Shown: in pieces, positions 6,727 to 7,960 of the stretch
How the letters are laid out: the number at the start of each line of letters is the position of its first letter
Numbering within the stretch: position 1 is the stretch's first letter
From: Acidobacteriota bacterium
GTDB lineage: Bacteria > Acidobacteriota > Thermoanaerobaculia > Thermoanaerobaculales > Thermoanaerobaculaceae
Assembly: GCA_027458945.1 (NCBI GenBank)
Contig: DAIDOU010000050.1
Location: 1-7,960 of the forward strand
DNA length: 7,960 nucleotides
Direction: 5' to 3'
Notes under the pieces: generated by a model
Database searches by the model: none
What the model saw: the letters and a program-made list of their open reading frames with translations, nothing else
Told to the model about the DNA's origin: nothing
Made by a program: the position numbers and the translations under genes

Positions 6727-6755
6727 AGCCTAGCACCGCCCCCGGGGGGCGGCAA
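6727..6755 (-). promoter_or_regulatory. Candidate promoter of the gcv operon with a GC palindrome in the spacer
   Basis: On the minus strand, TTGCCG (6755-6750) and TAGGCT (6732-6727) are 17 bp apart, the ideal spacing for a sigma-70-type promoter, and would place the transcription start about 28 bases before the gcvT ATG. The spacer is a near-perfect palindrome, CCGCCCCC/GGGGGGCGG (6736-6752), overlapping the -35 box, which could be an operator or simply a GC-rich hairpin. The box match is partial and only visual. Confidence 0.33.
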
Positions 6756-6764
6756 CATTCGGCC

Positions 6765-6793
6765 GCGGCTCGCGTGTCTCGCGATCGAGCCGC
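6765..6793 (-). terminator. Stem-loop downstream of the LytM-like gene, possible terminator
   Basis: GCGGCTCG (6765-6772) and CGAGCCGC (6786-6793) form a perfect 8-bp G+C-rich stem with a 13-nt loop, starting 29 bases beyond the stop of the LytM-like gene and upstream of the candidate gcv promoter. There is no T-run on the minus strand after it, so it is not a canonical intrinsic terminator. Such structures are common by chance at this base composition. Confidence 0.3.
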
Positions 6794-6822
6794 TGGCGGC
6801 GTGAAACCTCGCAGATGCGGCG

Positions 6823-7920
6823 TCAGCGGTGGGGGGTGGGGGCGGGCGCGGCGTGACGAAGGCGCCGGGGAACGCGGGCGACCGGCCGGTGTGCTCCCGG
6901 GCGGGCGACGCCGCCGGCCAGCAGCCGATCGATCTGCGGGTACTCGGGCGGCAGCCCGCCGGTCGGATCGGCGAGGTGCGCGTCCAGCTCCGGCACCGGC
7001 AGTGAGAGCGTCACCAGACCCGGGTCGATCGGCCGGCTGACGCCTCCGAGCGGCCATCGCACCTCGTAGTACAACGCCGGCACGCGCGTCCAGCCGGTCT
7101 GCCCCACCGTGCCGATCGTGTCGCCGCGCGCCACGCTCTGGCCGCGCTTGACCGCGACGTCACGCAGGTGGCCGAAGATCGTGAGCACGCCGCCGCCGTG
7201 GTCGACGGCGACGAGACCGCCGAGGCGCGCCCAGTCGTTGCTGCGGTGTTCCCGGGCGCCGCCGGCGAACACGACGCGCCCGGCACCGGTGGCCAGCACC
7301 GGCGTCCCTTCCGGGGCGGCCAGCGTGGCGCCGAAGTGCGCCGCCGTCTTCTCCGTGAACGGCGACACCTGCCACCCGTACAGCGCCACCGGCACCGCCT
7401 CCGAGCGACCGATCGGGAGCCCGGTGGGGAGCGCGGGGAGCGGGCACGGCGCCCGGCCCGAGCCGGCGCCGCCGAGCGCCTCGCCGAGCTCGTCCAGACG
7501 CGCCCCCTGCCGCGACAGCCACGATGCCACCGCCGCGTCGGCGGCGCCGGCGGCGGGCGGCGCCGGACACGGCGGCTGCCACGTCGCGCCGCCGATCCCG
7601 ACCGCCCACGCCAGGCGGCGGCCGCGCTGCACGTCGGCCCAGACGCGCCCGGAGAGCGCCGCCGCCCTTTCGCGCAGGTCGCCTTGCCGCGCCTTGAGGG
7701 TGCGGTTTTCGCGCCGCGCGGCATCGACCGTGAACGAGGTGAGGAACGCCCGCAGCCCCAGCGGCAACGCAAGGACGAACGCGAGCACGACCACTCCGAC
7801 GAGCCCGAGGACGACGAGAGCGCGGCGGAGACCGCGCCACGTCAGCACCAGCCGGCGGACCCGGCCGCCGCCGGCCGGATGCCACTGCAGCTCCCACAGG
7901 GCGCGGTCGTTCAGACCCAC
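6823..7920 (-). CDS. Membrane-anchored LytM/M23-fold protein with degenerate zinc site
   Basis: This 365-residue protein has a short cytoplasmic N-terminus rich in Arg, one membrane helix (about 34-56, ALVVLGLVGVVVLAFVLALP), a short coiled-coil-like segment (about 64-98), an Ala/Pro/Gly-rich linker and a LytM (peptidase M23) domain at about 190-300. The fold is shown by FGATLAAPEGTPVLATGAGRV (split at 196-216), VAVDHGGGVLTIFGHL (237-252) and VKRGQSVARGDTIGTVGQTG (257-276). Active enzymes have HxGxD and HLHFEV; here H195 is kept but the Asp is T199, and the HxH pair is A282/Y284 (VPALYYEV), so zinc-dependent endopeptidase activity is unlikely. Degenerate LytM proteins such as EnvC activate amidases or scaffold envelope machinery. 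The GTG at 7920 has GAGG seven bases upstream and overlaps the preceding frame's stop by 10 bp; the frame stays open to the window edge, so an earlier start cannot be excluded. Confidence 0.88.
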   Translation of the reverse strand: MGLNDRALWELQWHPAGGGRVRRLVLTWRGLRRALVVLGLVGVVVLAFVLALPLGLRAFLTSFTVDAARRENRTLKARQGDLRERAAALSGRVWADVQRGRRLAWAVGIGGATWQPPCPAPPAAGAADAAVASWLSRQGARLDELGEALGGAGSGRAPCPLPALPTGLPIGRSEAVPVALYGWQVSPFTEKTAAHFGATLAAPEGTPVLATGAGRVVFAGGAREHRSNDWARLGGLVAVDHGGGVLTIFGHLRDVAVKRGQSVARGDTIGTVGQTGWTRVPALYYEVRWPLGGVSRPIDPGLVTLSLPVPELDAHLADPTGGLPPEYPQIDRLLAGGVARPGAHRPVARVPRRLRHAAPAPTPHR

Positions 7921-7960
7921 CGCAAGACCTCGACCGGCTCGCGCCGAGCGGTGCGCGCGG
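7911..7960 (-). CDS. C-terminal end of an upstream gene (enters from right edge)
   Basis: A minus-strand frame entering at the right edge encodes ARTARREPVEVLRWV and stops at TGA 7913-7911, overlapping the GTG start of the LytM-like gene by 10 bp. The overlap geometry and the mixed, non-Ala/Arg-dominated ending (EPVEVLRWV) suggest the tail of a real upstream gene in the same transcription unit, but 15 codons are too few to identify it or to be certain. Confidence 0.35.
   Translation of the reverse strand, partial: ARTARREPVEVLRWV

Noticed and set aside
6694..6822. Glycine riboswitch upstream of gcvT
   Set aside because: The 129-bp gap could hold a single aptamer, but I see none of the conserved core on the minus strand and the stems present are simple GC palindromes. 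Covariance-model search would be decisive.

Overview
The window is 8 kb of very G+C-rich (by eye about 70%), densely packed bacterial chromosome. It has short or overlapping gene junctions, strong GGAGG-type ribosome binding sites and no mobile-element signature. The codon bias, the split (two-subunit) glycine decarboxylase, and heptanucleotide repeats of the form GGG-N4 fit a soil member of the Acidobacteriota (Vicinamibacteria-like). That assignment is inference from style; no marker gene is present.

Layout, left to right. (1) Bases 1-641, minus strand: a small membrane-anchored di-heme cytochrome c-type protein, translationally coupled (ATGA overlap) to an exported protein of unknown function that runs off the left edge. 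(2) Bases 659-1575, plus strand: diverging from the cytochrome gene across only 17 bp are a membrane-anchored rhodanese-fold protein lacking the catalytic cysteine and an overlapping MauE/DoxX-type four-helix membrane protein with a Cys-Gly-Cys motif. Regions 1 and 2 together look like an envelope redox locus. (3) Bases 1564-1683: the junction of convergent genes, filled by two inward-facing arrays of GGG-N4 heptamers that can form G-quadruplexes or a long purine/pyrimidine hairpin. (4) Bases 1684-6693, minus strand: the glycine cleavage operon in the order gcvT-gcvH-gcvPA-gcvPB, followed after 32 bp by a NYN-domain putative ribonuclease with an inserted zinc ribbon. GcvPA/GcvPB decarboxylate glycine onto lipoyl-GcvH, and GcvT releases ammonia and passes the one-carbon unit to tetrahydrofolate; the dihydrolipoyl dehydrogenase (L protein) is not in the window. 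(5) Bases 6823-7920, minus strand: a membrane-anchored LytM/M23-fold protein that has lost most of its zinc-site residues, followed at the right edge by the last codons of an upstream overlapping gene.

The glycine cleavage genes are ordinary and well supported. The points worth a second look are the three heptamer arrays (one inside the gcvPA coding sequence), the degenerate LytM protein, the cysteine-less rhodanese paired with MauE, and the zinc-ribbon NYN protein attached to the gcv operon. I did not find a clear new defence or mobile system.
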